Assembly: GCA_025677815.1 (NCBI GenBank)
Contig: JAIXMP010000036.1
Span: forward strand, 248,001-312,000
Length of the DNA: 64,000 nt
Reading direction: 5' to 3'
Origin: Phascolomyces articulosus
Lineage: Eukaryota > Mucoromycota > Mucoromycetes > Mucorales > Lichtheimiaceae
Of the stretch, positions 36,298 to 53,987 are shown in pieces. The position numbers and the translations under genes are program-made. The notes under the pieces were generated by a model. It was not told where the DNA came from. It saw nothing but the letters and a program-made list of their open reading frames with translations, and did no database searches. Numbering within the stretch: the stretch's first letter is position 1; every line of letters begins with the position of its first letter.

Positions 36298-38932
36298 AAA
36301 GAGGGAATAAGGAGGTAAAATAATAGAAGACAAAATGGAGGAAGGGATAAAAAGGGAAGAAGAAAAGAGGTTGTTTCGGGTTTTGGCAACAAGAAATAAA
36401 GGATGGGATGCTTTTATATATTTTTGTTTTGTTATAAAAATTATTCCTTTACAAATTGTATAAAAAATAGCTGTTGGATGAAACGAAGCACTATAGAACT
36501 CTATTTTGAGTTTGACATTTGTTATTTGTTGCTTGTTCTCAGGAGTTGTTTCGTACAACAACAATCACTTTCTGTACTTTTATATATAAAATAACTGGTT
36601 TGTGATTCATGAAACCCTCTCGTCTTTAACAGGATATATAATCCATTACAAGGTAATCAGAATGAGTTGTTTATAAACGTAACAACAACAAAACGGCGGA
36701 TGTTAATCTTGTAATGTACTCAGTGGGTAACCTATTCATCATCATAATATTGAGCTTGTTTCAAATTTTACCTAAATGTTTATCCTCACGTGAGGTCAAA
36801 AGAGTTTTTTTTTATAGATTATCTTTCATTTTCGTTGGTTTATATGCACTTTATCAATTTTTTTTCCACTTTCATAAACTCATTAGAGTATCATAATAGC
36901 ATATATACAATTTGCTGGGCCATATTTTTATACAAGAAATATAATACGGAGCAGTAGAATGATCAAATAAAAAGCCAAAAGTATTGTAACAGATGATATG
37001 AATAAAAAAAAAGACAATGATAAATAGTGACAATTTTTTTTACTGCAAAACGTGTTGGGAGTAGAGAGGAAGAACGTTCGATAAGGAATATTTATGCGTT
37101 TCAAAGAAGAATATGTAAATTTTTGGGATGGTGATGGTCTCCTCATTCCATTTGGTTCCTGTTGCACAACACATCTGAAGATAAGATCGACAAGAAAAAA
37201 AATTCATATTTTTAATTTGCTTTTTGTCATTTTACCTATAAATAATACATCAGGGTTTATTATATTTTTACATATTTTCATGAGATTCTTTTTTTAATCA
37301 TTCGTTCATTCATCCATCTAATCGAATCGTGAACCATATAAAAGATAGTATTAATTATAATTAGTTAATAATGTGTTGGAGACGAAAGGTAAAACTATTT
37401 TATCTGCACATTTGTTTTTTATACTCATCATCTGTGCATAATATAATGGCGGGTACCTGATTACAGCATTTTACTTATTCTGACAGCATATAGATCGTAT
37501 GGAATTTACGGTTTTGGAATTCTGCACGTGAGAGGTAGGAAACAATTGATTGGATATGCACATCGATATGATGAATCCTTTCTTTGGCCTGTGTGTTATA
37601 TTTATTATGAAAATGTGTAAACAAATAAAAAAGGACCAGACTCTTGGTTTTACAACATTGTAGGGTAATACCCAAAGTAAACAGAGGATACCTTCGATGA
37701 TCATTATGATTATAACATATCTTGTCATCACGTACGATAACTATAGCAGCATCATTTATTTCTCGAGTAAAAAATTATTCAAATGGTTAATACTACACGG
37801 ATGGTACTTACTGGAATCTTATTGTATTGTCATGTCGAAAATGTTTTTACCAGTGCAATGACGTATGCTGTAACCACTCGTTAAACTGATCACATTGGTT
37901 TTGCTACGTACAAGGTGGTCAGTTTAATGAATCGAGTATCCGCGAAGTGAACGCTAATTTTTACAACCTTTGCGGTGACCATAGCTTAAGTTTGAGATAA
38001 AAAGTGTCAAAAACCACCAATTACCAGCTAAAATACATATAAATCTACCGATCAGTCGCTAGAAAAGTGACTGGATATTGATTTAGCGAACTATCAATAT
38101 TTTACTCTCTACCAGCTTTGTTATTTGGACAAGTGATCGGTTTAACGAGCTGATACAGAATGTATATATTATAAAAAGAAGTATTAAAATTGGTATTGTT
38201 GCACAATAACAACGATTATTCTTCGCAGATTCTTTACTTTGAGTTTATATACATATTTACTATACGGACGACGATCTTTTTATATTTGTAGTTGTTGAGT
38301 ATATATGTATAATAGAACGCGTCTAGACGTTTCATTTTATCTAATATTTAATATTGAAACAGAATATTAGAGCTCCTAAAATTACGTTTTACTATCGAAC
38401 CATGCCTTTTAGTTATATTAACCATTCCCAAGTATTCCTTTCACAGTGTATATGTATTTTATTAAACAAAATGTTGGTCTGTGTAAAGTATAATATGTAC
38501 TACAAAGGTGCGTTTTTATGACAGTTTGGTCAAAAAGAGAAAAAGAATGAGATGTGGTATATATTCATCCGCCCTTCTTCTGGCCACTGGGGGTATATAG
38601 TATGATGATATTGTGTACAAAACCTCAAATCATCCGTCTTCCGGAAGATCGGTTAATCTCTTGATAGCACTTTCTATTTTCATTATATAATCATAGGAAA
38701 TCAAGTGATTATTGACCATCAAAATAAAAGTATGATCGATATAGATTATTACAGTTTTTAATTTGATGCGCTATTTACTAATAAATGTAGTATGTATACG
38801 GTGTGCTAGTGGATTATCCAATAAGAAACAAATGAAATAAATGGGTGTGTTATATATAGGATGTTGCTATAATAGTGATGGTGTTATATACTATATGAGG
38901 GAATGAAACGATGGGAAGGATGTTAGAATTAT
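36298..38932. other. 2.6-kb intergenic
   Basis: The left end is the promoter and leader of the GCPII-like gene, rich in GGAAG/A purine runs on the plus strand. The right end is the 3' flank of ESS2. No gene is visible. The only structured element is the candidate MITE at 37873-38153. Confidence 0.65.
37873..38153. mobile_element. Candidate TA-flanked MITE, 281 bp
   Basis: The left end ACCACTCGTTAAACTGATCAC and the reverse complement of the right end (TCAGCTCGTTAAACCGATCAC) agree at 17 of 21 positions, including CTCGTTAAACYGATCAC with one mismatch. Both outer edges abut TA (37871-37872 and 38154-38155), as expected for a Tc1/mariner-type target duplication. Just inside the left end, 37914-37936 carries a further inverted copy (GTGGTCAGTTTAATGAATCG), so the left end alone can fold into a hairpin. 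No open frame is present, so this would be non-autonomous. A second copy would settle it and none was seen in this window. Confidence 0.45.
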
Positions 38933-40537
38933 CTAATTCTTTTTTTTAGCAGGTGTTTGAAACCTTGAATGTGGCGTGGCCCCTGCACGGAAAAGAGGCG
39001 TTGGTGTTGCACCTGGTGTTCTTGATCCGCGAGGTGTGTTACCACCATAGGAAGATCGTAATGCATCACCAAATGCTGAAGTTCGAGGTGTATGGCTCCG
39101 TCGTAATAAATGCTGTGCTGCTGGTGATGCTAATCCAACACCCTTTCGTGGCGTTCCCATCCGTTCATTCATTCTTTTTCGATGTGCTCTAGATGCTTTC
39201 TCCGAAAGTTTCATTCCTAGCTTCTCTCTTTTTGATTCTTTGGGTAATGAAAATTGTGGGCCTGTAGAAATGTTTGGGTAGAAGATGAGTTATATATGTC
39301 AGATTTGAACGAATGTATCCATCCTTATTACCCTTGTACCATTCTCTTCTTTTCCCTTATATCATTATATATTCTCACCTGGGGTTTCTGATCCAGAAAT
39401 TAGCATTGGTGTTCCTTCAATGTTACCCCATGTCATTAAAGGCGATCCTATTCGAGATGGTGATAACGTTGGAGTAGCATCTACCAAACGATAACCACGA
39501 TAATTGGGATTGGCATCTGAATATATTGATTCGCCATCATCATCTACTCCACATACATTTTTCCACGGTGTTGCTTGACCATCAGTGGCTCTGTTGGTCT
39601 GTGATCGAGATGCGGGTAACTATTTTTTTTTCAAATTAAAACAACCACTATCAGTATATTGCAATTTCTAAACAAGTAAAACGAGATTCTACAGAAAAAA
39701 AATGTATATATTACCTCCGGTATAGCAAACTGTGTATTATTGTAATTGATTGCCTTTGCTGGTGCTCGAGAATCAGCTTCATTGAGTAATGACTCTCCAG
39801 TACCTGCGGGCATGTACATTAAAGCATTTTTAGCGGTATATTTCCAAGTAGCAGGAGTCGTGGCATATTCAATTAACTTTTTCTCTTCTGCTGTAATCAT
39901 GGGTGCTTTTTCTTTATCCAATAACCATTTATATTTTTCTCTTCGCTTTGCATTCGTTCTTTCCAATATCTCAGTAAATGAAGCATTATCTTCACTAAAT
40001 TAAGACGATTTTTTTGTCAGCGTCAAAACTTTCTAATTTATTACTGCTAATGCACCAACACTATCTTTTCATTCCTCCTAAAAAAGTACAATACCTTGTA
40101 TATAAAGTTTGAAATTGATCAAGAGAAAGATCAAGATTAACGCGATCGGTTAGTTCGATGGCCTCTGCATTATAATAGTTCAGTGTTGACTTAGTGATAG
40201 CCGAAGAATCATTTGAAGACGTTGCACTTCTTGATCCTAAAAAAGTTTTGAGATAGAAAATGTCAATAACGATTCACTTTCCTTCCTCAATTTTTATAAA
40301 ATAAAATAAAAGTAAATGTGTACCTTTGAATGGAGTTTGTTGACGATTGAGAGGAGTTTGCGCTCGTTGTAATGCTTTTGAAGCTCGTTCTAAATCAAGA
40401 AGAGTTCCTGATTGTTGTGCTTGTAAATAATTTTGTTGCGCTTTTACTTTTGCAAGATGTGGAAAAAAGTCTCGTTCAATAATGTTGCTAAGAGCTTCGG
40501 TATAGGTTTCCTCATCAAGTACAACTGGTGTTGTCAT
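38933..40537 (-). CDS. ESS2: Spliceosome-associated nuclear protein ESS2 (DGCR14 / Bis1 family)
   Basis: Five exons on the minus strand (40537-40324, 40236-40095, 39994-39715, 39619-39379, 39261-38933) join in frame to 401 residues. ESS2/DGCR14 is a nuclear protein recovered with C-complex spliceosomes. The N-terminal signature VVLDEETYTEALSNIIERDF, then FPHL, is highly characteristic. KWLLDKEKAPMI and WKYTAKNALMYMP form the central conserved block, and PLMTWGNIEGTPM with flanking GYRLVDATP the next. The C-terminal KLSEKASRAHRKRM, then LASPAAQHLLRRS, is also typical. The length is a little below metazoan members (about 470 aa), mostly in the disordered tail, which is rich in TP motifs. The ATG lies directly after a run of 15 A. 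It is transcribed divergently from PRP16. Confidence 0.93.
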
Positions 40538-40709
40538 TTTTTTTTTTTTTTTGTGGAAGAACAAGCAGAAAAAAAAAAGATAATGCGTCTCGTAGCTGGA
40601 ATAGAATAAATTTGTGGTTTCCAAATTTAGTATTCAGCAAGTTTGATTTTTTGACTTGTATCATTTTTTTTTTTTTTTTTTTGCTTTGCAACATTCAAAA
40701 GTTGAACAA
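40538..40709. promoter_or_regulatory. Bidirectional promoter region of ESS2 and PRP16
   Basis: Only 172 bp separate the start codons of the divergent ESS2 and PRP16 genes. The interval is dominated by dA:dT tracts: T from 40538 to 40552 next to the ESS2 start, A from 40570 to 40579, and 19 T at 40664-40682 next to PRP16. Such tracts exclude nucleosomes in fungal promoters. Both 5' UTRs must also fit here. Confidence 0.7.
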
Positions 40710-46051
<5,342 letters not shown>

Positions 46052-46265
46052 AAATACCATTTCAATAAACAGATATTTTTTTCTTGTATTAACAAATAAA
46101 ACCGTTTATAATTACATTTATAAATCAGATGTATATGAGAGCTTTTATGTTTATACAAGTACAAATATGTAAGGCATATACAAAACAAATATTATTAAAT
46201 GATATCCTGAGAGTCATTTGTTTGTTCGTTTCAACCGAATTCTTTGTGAAACACATTAATTTTCA
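46052..46265. other. 3' flank of PRP16
   Basis: AT-rich sequence between the PRP16 stop and the first recognisable codons of the LRR pseudogene. No independent feature was seen. Confidence 0.6.
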
Positions 46266-47836
46266 GAGATATCACTCTGGACGATGGAACTATTTTCAAT
46301 ATAAATGCCAAAACCATCATGGTTATCTTACCACTTACATCGAAAAAAGTGCAAGAATTATACATTGGATCATGCCGAGCAATATCTTGCACTACTCCAA
46401 TTACATAATTTCCCGATTTTAAAGGAGCTTTATATCAATGATGAAGGTAATCATTTTTACATTCTTATACCTAATATGTAAAACATGAGGACTAATTTAA
46501 ATAAGAAAATAATAATAATAATATTTATGGTGGTTGTTATTAGTTATGATACTGCGAGAATAATGAATTCAAAACACTGTACCATGAAGGTTTGCCATTT
46601 GACGCGGTTCCTTGACTACACTGGAACTGAATTTGAGATTTCATGATGCCACCATATCATTTAGACATATTTTGAAGCACTGTCCAAACCTTGAAGATAT
46701 TACTTTCTGCCTATTGTATTACAGGTCTTACGAGTAAGGCGATACAGCAACTCACCTAAAAAGTATTTGCCTTGATATTTTAGGGCCGCCCCTCTATACG
46801 CTCTTGAGTCAGTTTTCCACCATTCTCCGTTTCTCAAAAAATCACTATTGATAGGATTCGGTCATCCTGATTCATTTGCTGCCATTGCACGATTTTGCTC
46901 TGACCTGGAGGAGCTTACTATGCGTTTTGAATATTCTTACGACCTAGGCAGCGATGCCATAGTGTTACCTGAGATGAACGTACGGTAACAATAACAGATG
47001 TAGAAACAAATGATAGTGGTGGCTTACACTATTTAAAGGCTGAACATGTAAATCCGTAAAACCTTTGGTTGCTCAGCTGACAAGAAGTCGCCATACGTTT
47101 GAAAAAATAGGACTCTCATTAGACGAATCTATTCACCGACATCAATATACTCGATGGATTGGGAACCTTTATTTTCGCTTATCAGGCACAAATTAACCGG
47201 CCTGACAATTGGTGGGTGATCCACGTTCATGATTTTATGAGCTTTTTCCCAGAAATTCCCCATTGCTGCCCTTCATTAAAAACACTCACTATAAACAAAG
47301 GGACCCGGTCGAATAACTTTAATGATGATATTCTGCTGGATGACGTTACGAGAGATAATTTATTCGATGCTATGGCCAAATTAAAACACCTTTCTACTTT
47401 GGATTTTTTTGGTCCTAACATTACTGGTCGTGGATTTGTGAGACTTTTGGATCGTTATTATGATATAGCAACACAGCAACAGCAAGACTATTTATCCGCT
47501 ACTAAAAAGTTGGATACCGTTGGTAACTCTACACTTCGTATTTTGAAGTTACGTAGTTATTTTGGGTTTACACCTTCTTTATTACGACAGATTGAAACAA
47601 TCAAAAGCCTACAAATTCGTTAGGGTTTTGAAGTGTCTAGTAGATCCAGAGGAATGTTTAACGAGGATGATATGAACGAATTTGCTCAATTAGCTACGGA
47701 GCTTTTATTGTTAGGAGAGCTTGATACCTGTGGTATGCCCATGATAAACGAAGCTGCAGACTCTTTCGTGACGTGCAAGACCCTTACAAAACTAACGATC
47801 GGTGGGATTCAGAATTTGAGAAACAGTAGAAATTGA
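46266..47836 (+). pseudogene. F-box/LRR-type protein pseudogene
   Basis: Leu-rich, protein-like segments run in one direction but are broken. 46268-46438 reads ITLDDGTIFNINAKTIMVIL, then continues in another frame as LALLQLHNFPILKELYINDE. 46612-46721 reads LTTLELNLRFHDATISFRHI, then LKHCPNLEDITF. A GT-AG intron at 46722-46783 would join it in frame to 46784-46985 (LYALESVFHHSPFLKKSLLI, then GFGHPDSFAAIARFC). After a gap, VAQLTRSRHTFEKIGLSLDE leads into a different frame near 47190 (NWWVIHVHDFMSFFPEIPHC). An in-frame TAG at 47621-47623 separates SLLRQIETIKSLQIR from MFNEDDMNEFAQLATELLLL. The pattern of CPNLEDIT-like repeats suggests an F-box leucine-rich-repeat protein of the kind expanded in Mucorales, but no F-box itself survives. 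At least two frameshifts and one nonsense codon are visible. Confidence 0.65.
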
Positions 47837-48309
47837 CCTTTACGAAACGTGGCATGAGTAAACTGAAAAAAACGCACTAAATATGTGAACATATCGTAAA
47901 CCTTTTTTATATCAATTTCTCATATTCTAATGTATACTCTCTCTCTTCTATCTTTTTACATATATCATCATATTCATAATAATAATAAACTGGTACAAAT
48001 TATATATCACTAATACGATGTTGTGAAAATGAGAAGCTTTAAGTACTTACGTGATGTTTATCCTTTTTTTTACGTACTGAACTCACAGAAATCCAACCAG
48101 AAACTCACAAAAATTCAACCAGAAACTCAAAAATTACATACCTCATAGTACAATAAGTTCTTGATATACAGATTAGATCATGAAATATGACTCCAATTGA
48201 ATAATACTTTTTTTAATTATTATTAATATTATTATTGTAATCACGATCATTATATTTTTATTATTATTTACAAAAAAAAAAGTATTATCCATATTTCCTT
48301 TATTATTTT
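47837..48309. other. Intergenic between LRR pseudogene and CTR9 3' end
   Basis: AT-rich 3' flank. It contains a 22-bp tandem repeat at 48080-48131 and no gene. Confidence 0.65.
48080..48131. repeat. 22-bp tandem repeat, about 2.4 copies
   Basis: The unit AACTCACAGAAATCCAACCA (plus GA) is followed by a copy with two substitutions and then a partial third copy. It lies 3' of CTR9 and appears to be local duplication only. Confidence 0.75.
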
Positions 48310-51300
48310 TTATGATTGACGTTTAGCAGAAGGTTCGTCACTACCATTCATACCTTCTGCTTTTCTCTTTTCTCCCATACGATGACGATTTTGTCGTTTC
48401 AACTCCAACTCCTCTTCATAATCGATTTGTTCTCGTAACTTGCGTTCCAATTGATTGCGTACAGTCTCACCATACTTTTCACGTTGTTCAGCAATCTTTC
48501 GATCATAAAGAACGGATTCTTGAGGTGATACTTTGACCAAAGATTGGAAAATACTTCGACTGCTATCCAACGTACGCATGGCTCGACGCATATCTTCTGA
48601 TTTACGTTGTTCTTTGGGTAATTCAGCCAACAGTTGACAGTACGATTGTTGAACAAGAGCAATATTGTATAAGGTGGTTTTGTCTTGAGGATTCAAGTTG
48701 AATGCTTTTTCGGAATTTCGCAAAGACTTTAACATGATGGATGGATCCTTTTCTGATCTTGCTAAAAGGAATTGGGTACGTGCCAAATATAAAAACAAGT
48801 TTGTATCGATTTCATCACGGTATCTTTTGATGGCATTTTCATACTAAAAAATATAATTATTACCGTATCAGCACAATCAGTTAGTGTTTTTTTTTATTCA
48901 TACTATTTTTGAGTTGCAACTATTATTTACCATGACAACAGCTTGTTGATATTGCTTTTGCTCTGCGAAAATATGACCAATATTGACGGAAATACAAGGA
49001 TTGCTTGGTGCAGATTCATGCACTTGATTGAATAAATCACGGGCTTGATCAATGTGTCCATTATCGGCCAAAACTATAGCTAAACCATTGGCAGCATAGG
49101 TATTTTTTGGATCGCGTCTGAGAGCTTGTGTAAAGAATCCAAGGGCAAGTTTATACGAATCGTGCCGCTATAACAATTATAACTAAGTCAGCTTTTTTTT
49201 TTCTTTCTATTCCTATTTATATTTTTCCTTCTTTAAAAAAGAGGATGAGGGTAACTATATATTAAAATATACCTGTTGCTTGTTCTTTTCACCCTTCAAT
49301 TCTCTGCCAACAGTAGCATGATAATTTCCTAATGCCACGTGCGTATAGATATCATTCTTGTCGCAATCCTTCAACACCTTTTCAAACGCACGTTTGGATA
49401 ACTTGTCATTCATTGACAATTGTTGAGCTTGCCCAATTAAAATCCATGCGTTCGAATTCTTGTCATCAGAATCAAATACTTCTTTGTATTGTTCAATGGC
49501 TTCATCGGTACGACCTCGAAAGAGTGTAATAGCACCCAATCGTAAATGTGCTATTATATCTTTTTAATAAAGCCGTAATATGGTTCTTTTTTTTCAAATA
49601 AAAGAATACCCTCCTCGCTTTTTACCTTCTGAGTAATGTGGATAATTTTCTGTCAATGTCTTGTAAATAGTCAGTGCCTTATCAACATCTCCCTTTACTT
49701 CATACAATCGTCCAAGGTTGAATGTAATTGTAAGTTTCAAATCGTATTCGGTTTCAGATCCAATGGTAGCTTCTTCTGTTGCACGCTTTTCATATTCTTG
49801 AATAGCCATACTATAGTATTTCTCGGCTTCATCCAGATTGCCATTGATATGGTTCATAACAGCAATATTGTTAAGGACTTCGGCTTTAACGTTGTCATAT
49901 TGTTCTGTGATCTCTTTGTTTTCGCTATTATTTTCATAGAGTTCCAATGAATGTTTGTAATCTATTAGTATAGTTAAAAAAAAAGAGAAGTTAGAAAGTA
50001 TTCATAAATATCCAATATATCCATCTTGACCCTCAATGTCTACTTACGCGTTAAAGCCAATTTTTGATCTTTTTCTTGGTGTAATACTGCGGTCTCCAAT
50101 TCAAACATTGGATCATTCACTGATTTGTTGAGTATCCGGGCAAACAACGACATGGCATCTTTTTCACGTCCAGATACAGCATACAATGATCCCAGAATCT
50201 AGTTGGATCACCATTGAATCGTTCAGATACGTGTCGTATAAAAATATAGAATGTGTTTCATTACCTTCATGATTTCAATATTTTCCGGTTCTGCCTGCAG
50301 AAGTTTTTCAAAAATCGGTATAGCAACACTATGATGTCCTGAAATAAGATAGAATGTTTGGTGAATTCACTTATTTTCTCTCTTTTCTTTTATTTTCCAA
50401 GCAAATTGTTCTTACCCCGTTTCATATGCATTTGGCCGATACCAAATTGAGCCAAGATATGATTTGGGTTGACATCCAAACATTGTTGATAATAGGTGAA
50501 TGCATCGTCAAATTCATGCTAATTTAAACATATATATTGAGTTCATCAATTCCATGATGATATAGAATTCACAAAGAAATATATATAAAAAATATCATAC
50601 CAATTGATGATGGGCACGTGCGATTTGATACATGGCTTCTGCTTTGACAATTCGATTGGATGCTGCTTCAAGTGCTTTTGTGCCACTTTTAATTGTCTAC
50701 AAATATTTTAGAAAAAAAAACACAATGTTGATAAATCGTCCACAAAAAAAATATTTTCTTCATTGTATTTATTATTTTGTCCACAGTACATACCTTTTCA
50801 AAATCACGCGTCAAGAAGAAATGGTTGGCCAACATATTCAGAACAACAGGATGATTTGGGTCCATTTTATGAGCTTCTTGCATATGACCAATACCTTCCG
50901 TTAATGCATTTTCGCGTTTTGTCAAATCCACAGAACCCTTTTTGGCTTGATTCAATTCAATGATGGCTAATAATGCAAGTGCTGTCGCACTACAGATATG
51001 TCCCTAGTACGTGTAATTTGATATTCTATTTAATCTCTCTCCTCTTTCACTTTGTCTTTTATTTGATTTACTAAAAAAAATAATAAACTTACCAACTGAA
51101 CACATCGCATCAATGCAGCTCTTGCCTCCGTGATCATGCCTAATTGAGCATAACATTGTGCTAAACCAAGACGAATTTCTGCTGCTGATAAGTTTCTTCT
51201 CGAATGTTTAAGGGCTGTTTGATAACTTCTCAATGCATCCTTGTATTGTCGTAAATGATATTGAATTTTTGCTTTTCCCAGCAGGGCTGGAACACAATTG

Positions 51301-51984
51301 TGTCGATTTTCGAGAATGGAATCAAATACTTTAGAAGCTTCCTTAACATCGCGTTTCAACAGGTAAAGATTACCCTTGAGGACCATGGTTTGTTCATATT
51401 GATTGTGAATACGATCGGCTTCTTGAATAAATTTGGTTGCTTTGTCAATGTATTGCTTTTGTTTCGAATCATCAGTTGAATTTTTAGAAAGTCGCATATG
51501 TAACGTGGCTAATAATGTAAGTAACGGTAACTTTTGTCGTGGTTGTGTATGAGGTGATTCATTGGCTATATATATTTTTAAGATTGATCAATAACCAATT
51601 GCAGGGCGCTATGACACAAAAAAAACACGAGATTAAATGTTTAAAAGAAAATAGAATATATACCAGTTTCGATGCAAGCATTAAGAACTTGTATACTTTG
51701 CTCAATTTTATCTTGATGATAGTATTCGACCTATTTTTTTTTCAAATTCATAAAAGGATATTTAGATATAAGCATCAATAAAAAAAAAAAGTAATCAAGA
51801 TTAAAAATAATAAATAAATACATACCGCGAGCATTCGATAATATGTCAAAGAAACGTTTTCTTGTCGAAAGATGTCAGTCAATTCAACAGGATTAGGGGG
51901 TAAATCTTCACACGTCACTTCCAATAGTTGTTCATGTTGTAAAGGGACTTCAATCGTTCGCGGTCTCATGTACGTAGCAGCCAT
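48310..51984 (-). CDS. CTR9: Paf1 complex TPR subunit Ctr9
   Basis: Twelve exons on the minus strand (51984-51826, 51730-51664, 51565-51093, 51003-50794, 50696-50601, 50518-50416, 50338-50265, 50198-50048, 49961-49626, 49550-49273, 49167-48931, 48843-48310) join in frame to 905 residues. Ctr9 scaffolds the Paf1 complex on elongating RNA polymerase II. The N-terminus (RPRTIEVPLQHEQLLEVTCE, then LPPNPVELTDIFRQENVSLT) matches the family start. TPR units fill residues ~55-800, including PALLGKAKIQYHLRQYKDAL, then RSYQTAL; HPVVLNMLANHFFLTRDFEK; LAQFGIGQMHMKRG; NNIAVMNHINGNLDEAEKYY; and NTYAANGLAIVLADNGHIDQ. The C-terminal helix (YGETVRNQLERKLREQIDYE, then EELELKRQNRHRMGEKRK) corresponds to the long helix before the acidic tail. 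The protein stops there, without the extended Ser/acidic tail of animal and yeast Ctr9 (1,077-1,173 aa). Confidence 0.96.
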
Positions 51985-53987
51985 TTTTTTGTTGTTGATT
52001 GAAAGATTGTGTCGCAAGTTGTATGGAAGAGTACACCAAATTGCGAAGATGAAATGCTTGTCTGATGGCGGGGTTAATGAATGCGAATAACCAAAATTTT
52101 ATATTTGGGGCTGGAGTAACATATGCAAATAATGTAAGACCTGTTATTATTACATCTTTTTATAAATGTGTGATTTATTTTAGTAATTTATCAGTAAACC
52201 ATAATGTTCGTTAGGAATTTGTATAATATTTATTATATTAAAAGAAACTGAGTAATCCTTATATTTAGGATACATTTGGATTGTCTCATTATAAGTAATA
52301 TAAAGAAACCTACTATTAATTGTTACTGCCTGATCCCCTTGAGGAAGAAACAGGAATGATCAGCATTCTTATTTCACATCTCATAGACATAATAGTGTGT
52401 TTGAAATTCAAAAAGTAATATTTTTGTATACAAATAAACTTGTTATACCGAAGATTCTTCTCGGGATATCTATATTTTTTTTGTAATTGCATAAACCTGC
52501 TGGTTAAATAATAATAGGTAACATATTCTCTAGGTATTGATAGGTATGAAACCCTATGATCGAAAATCATCATAGTCTTTACCAATAAATCAATGCATTT
52601 AGCTGTAATATTACACAGTATTATTGAGCAAATAATGACAGTATCACGTCTTCACTCAATGTATTGCTCTTATAATATCTAATGCTACGTATAAAAAAAC
52701 GATAAGAAAACTCTAAAGTGGAGAATAGGCAGTAGTAAGCAATTAAACCTCAGATAAAATATTAGAAGTCGATAGGTTCATATACAACAGCAAATCAAAG
52801 CATGCACATGAGGGAAGGTCGTTATAATAGTCACAACCTAGTGCGAAAAACATATTTTCGCCATTTTTTCTCATGCATATAACAAGTATCAAATAGTAGA
52901 AACACACTCGTTTGTGAGTCTAGATATTTTTGAAGCAAAAAGGTTTATTATATCGTCATCGAGTATTAATAGATACTCCATATTTTTTATTCATTATTAT
53001 TTTTGCCACTATGTAATATACTTGATATATTAACATAACATAATAATAAAAAATGACATCAATGCGTATGTAAAAATTACAATATATAAAATCTTACAGC
53101 CACCAAAAAGCTGTTAACATGACAAAAATATCTTATCATGTACAGTATATTCTCCTTTAAATCTCTCCATAAAGATGTATGCTTATTCTCCTTTATTTCT
53201 CCTCTCCCTGCCTTATCCTTAACAAAAAATACCTATGGCAATAAGTAACATAGTAGAATACATTATGTCCACCTATATTTCAACATTCTGAAAAATGATT
53301 CCGCTAGATGTATGCTCTTTATCCCTACCTATCGTGTTGTTACGATATATAAAATGGTTGCTTATTAATAAAGTAGGATACAATGCACCATGCTATTTGA
53401 TAAATATATATCCCATCAATATTTCTGATATAATATATATATATATCAGTTAAAGGTAATAAACTAATAATTACTAGGTATAGGATTGTTACATAAAATA
53501 GTAATAATAAACTGTTGGTTTTACATGAGGGAAATTTATGCAATCACCACAATAATGCATATAGCCTTTTATACGACTATATAACTCAGTTTATCTATTT
53601 AGAATCTCCATCCAGACATACACAGAATTATAAGTTCTATCTCTACGATTATTGACAAAGATAACCTTTTTTTAAAGAGAGGGAGGAAATATAGGAGCAC
53701 TTTAAGGGAGAAAAAAAAGAGTGCGTAGAACAACAACAGAATGCATCACAAAAAAAAGAGGTTTTCTATCCTTCCCGATAATACATTCAAACATAGGAGT
53801 TGATGTTTCTATAGAAAGGGATAGGGTAAAGCTATAATAGTAAGTTCATAGAGGCAGGGGAAGAAGTATGGCCTACCTGTCGTTCGTCGAGAAATATATA
53901 AAAACCAAAAAAGAATCAAAAATCTGATTTGCATCTTTTTTTTTCAAATTTTGAAAATTGTATATATCAAAACAACAAGAAACAATC
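51985..53987. other. 2-kb intergenic
   Basis: No gene visible. The left end is the CTR9 promoter and leader. The right 250 bp are A/G-rich and precede the small secreted protein gene. Short TA runs occur near 53440. Confidence 0.65.
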
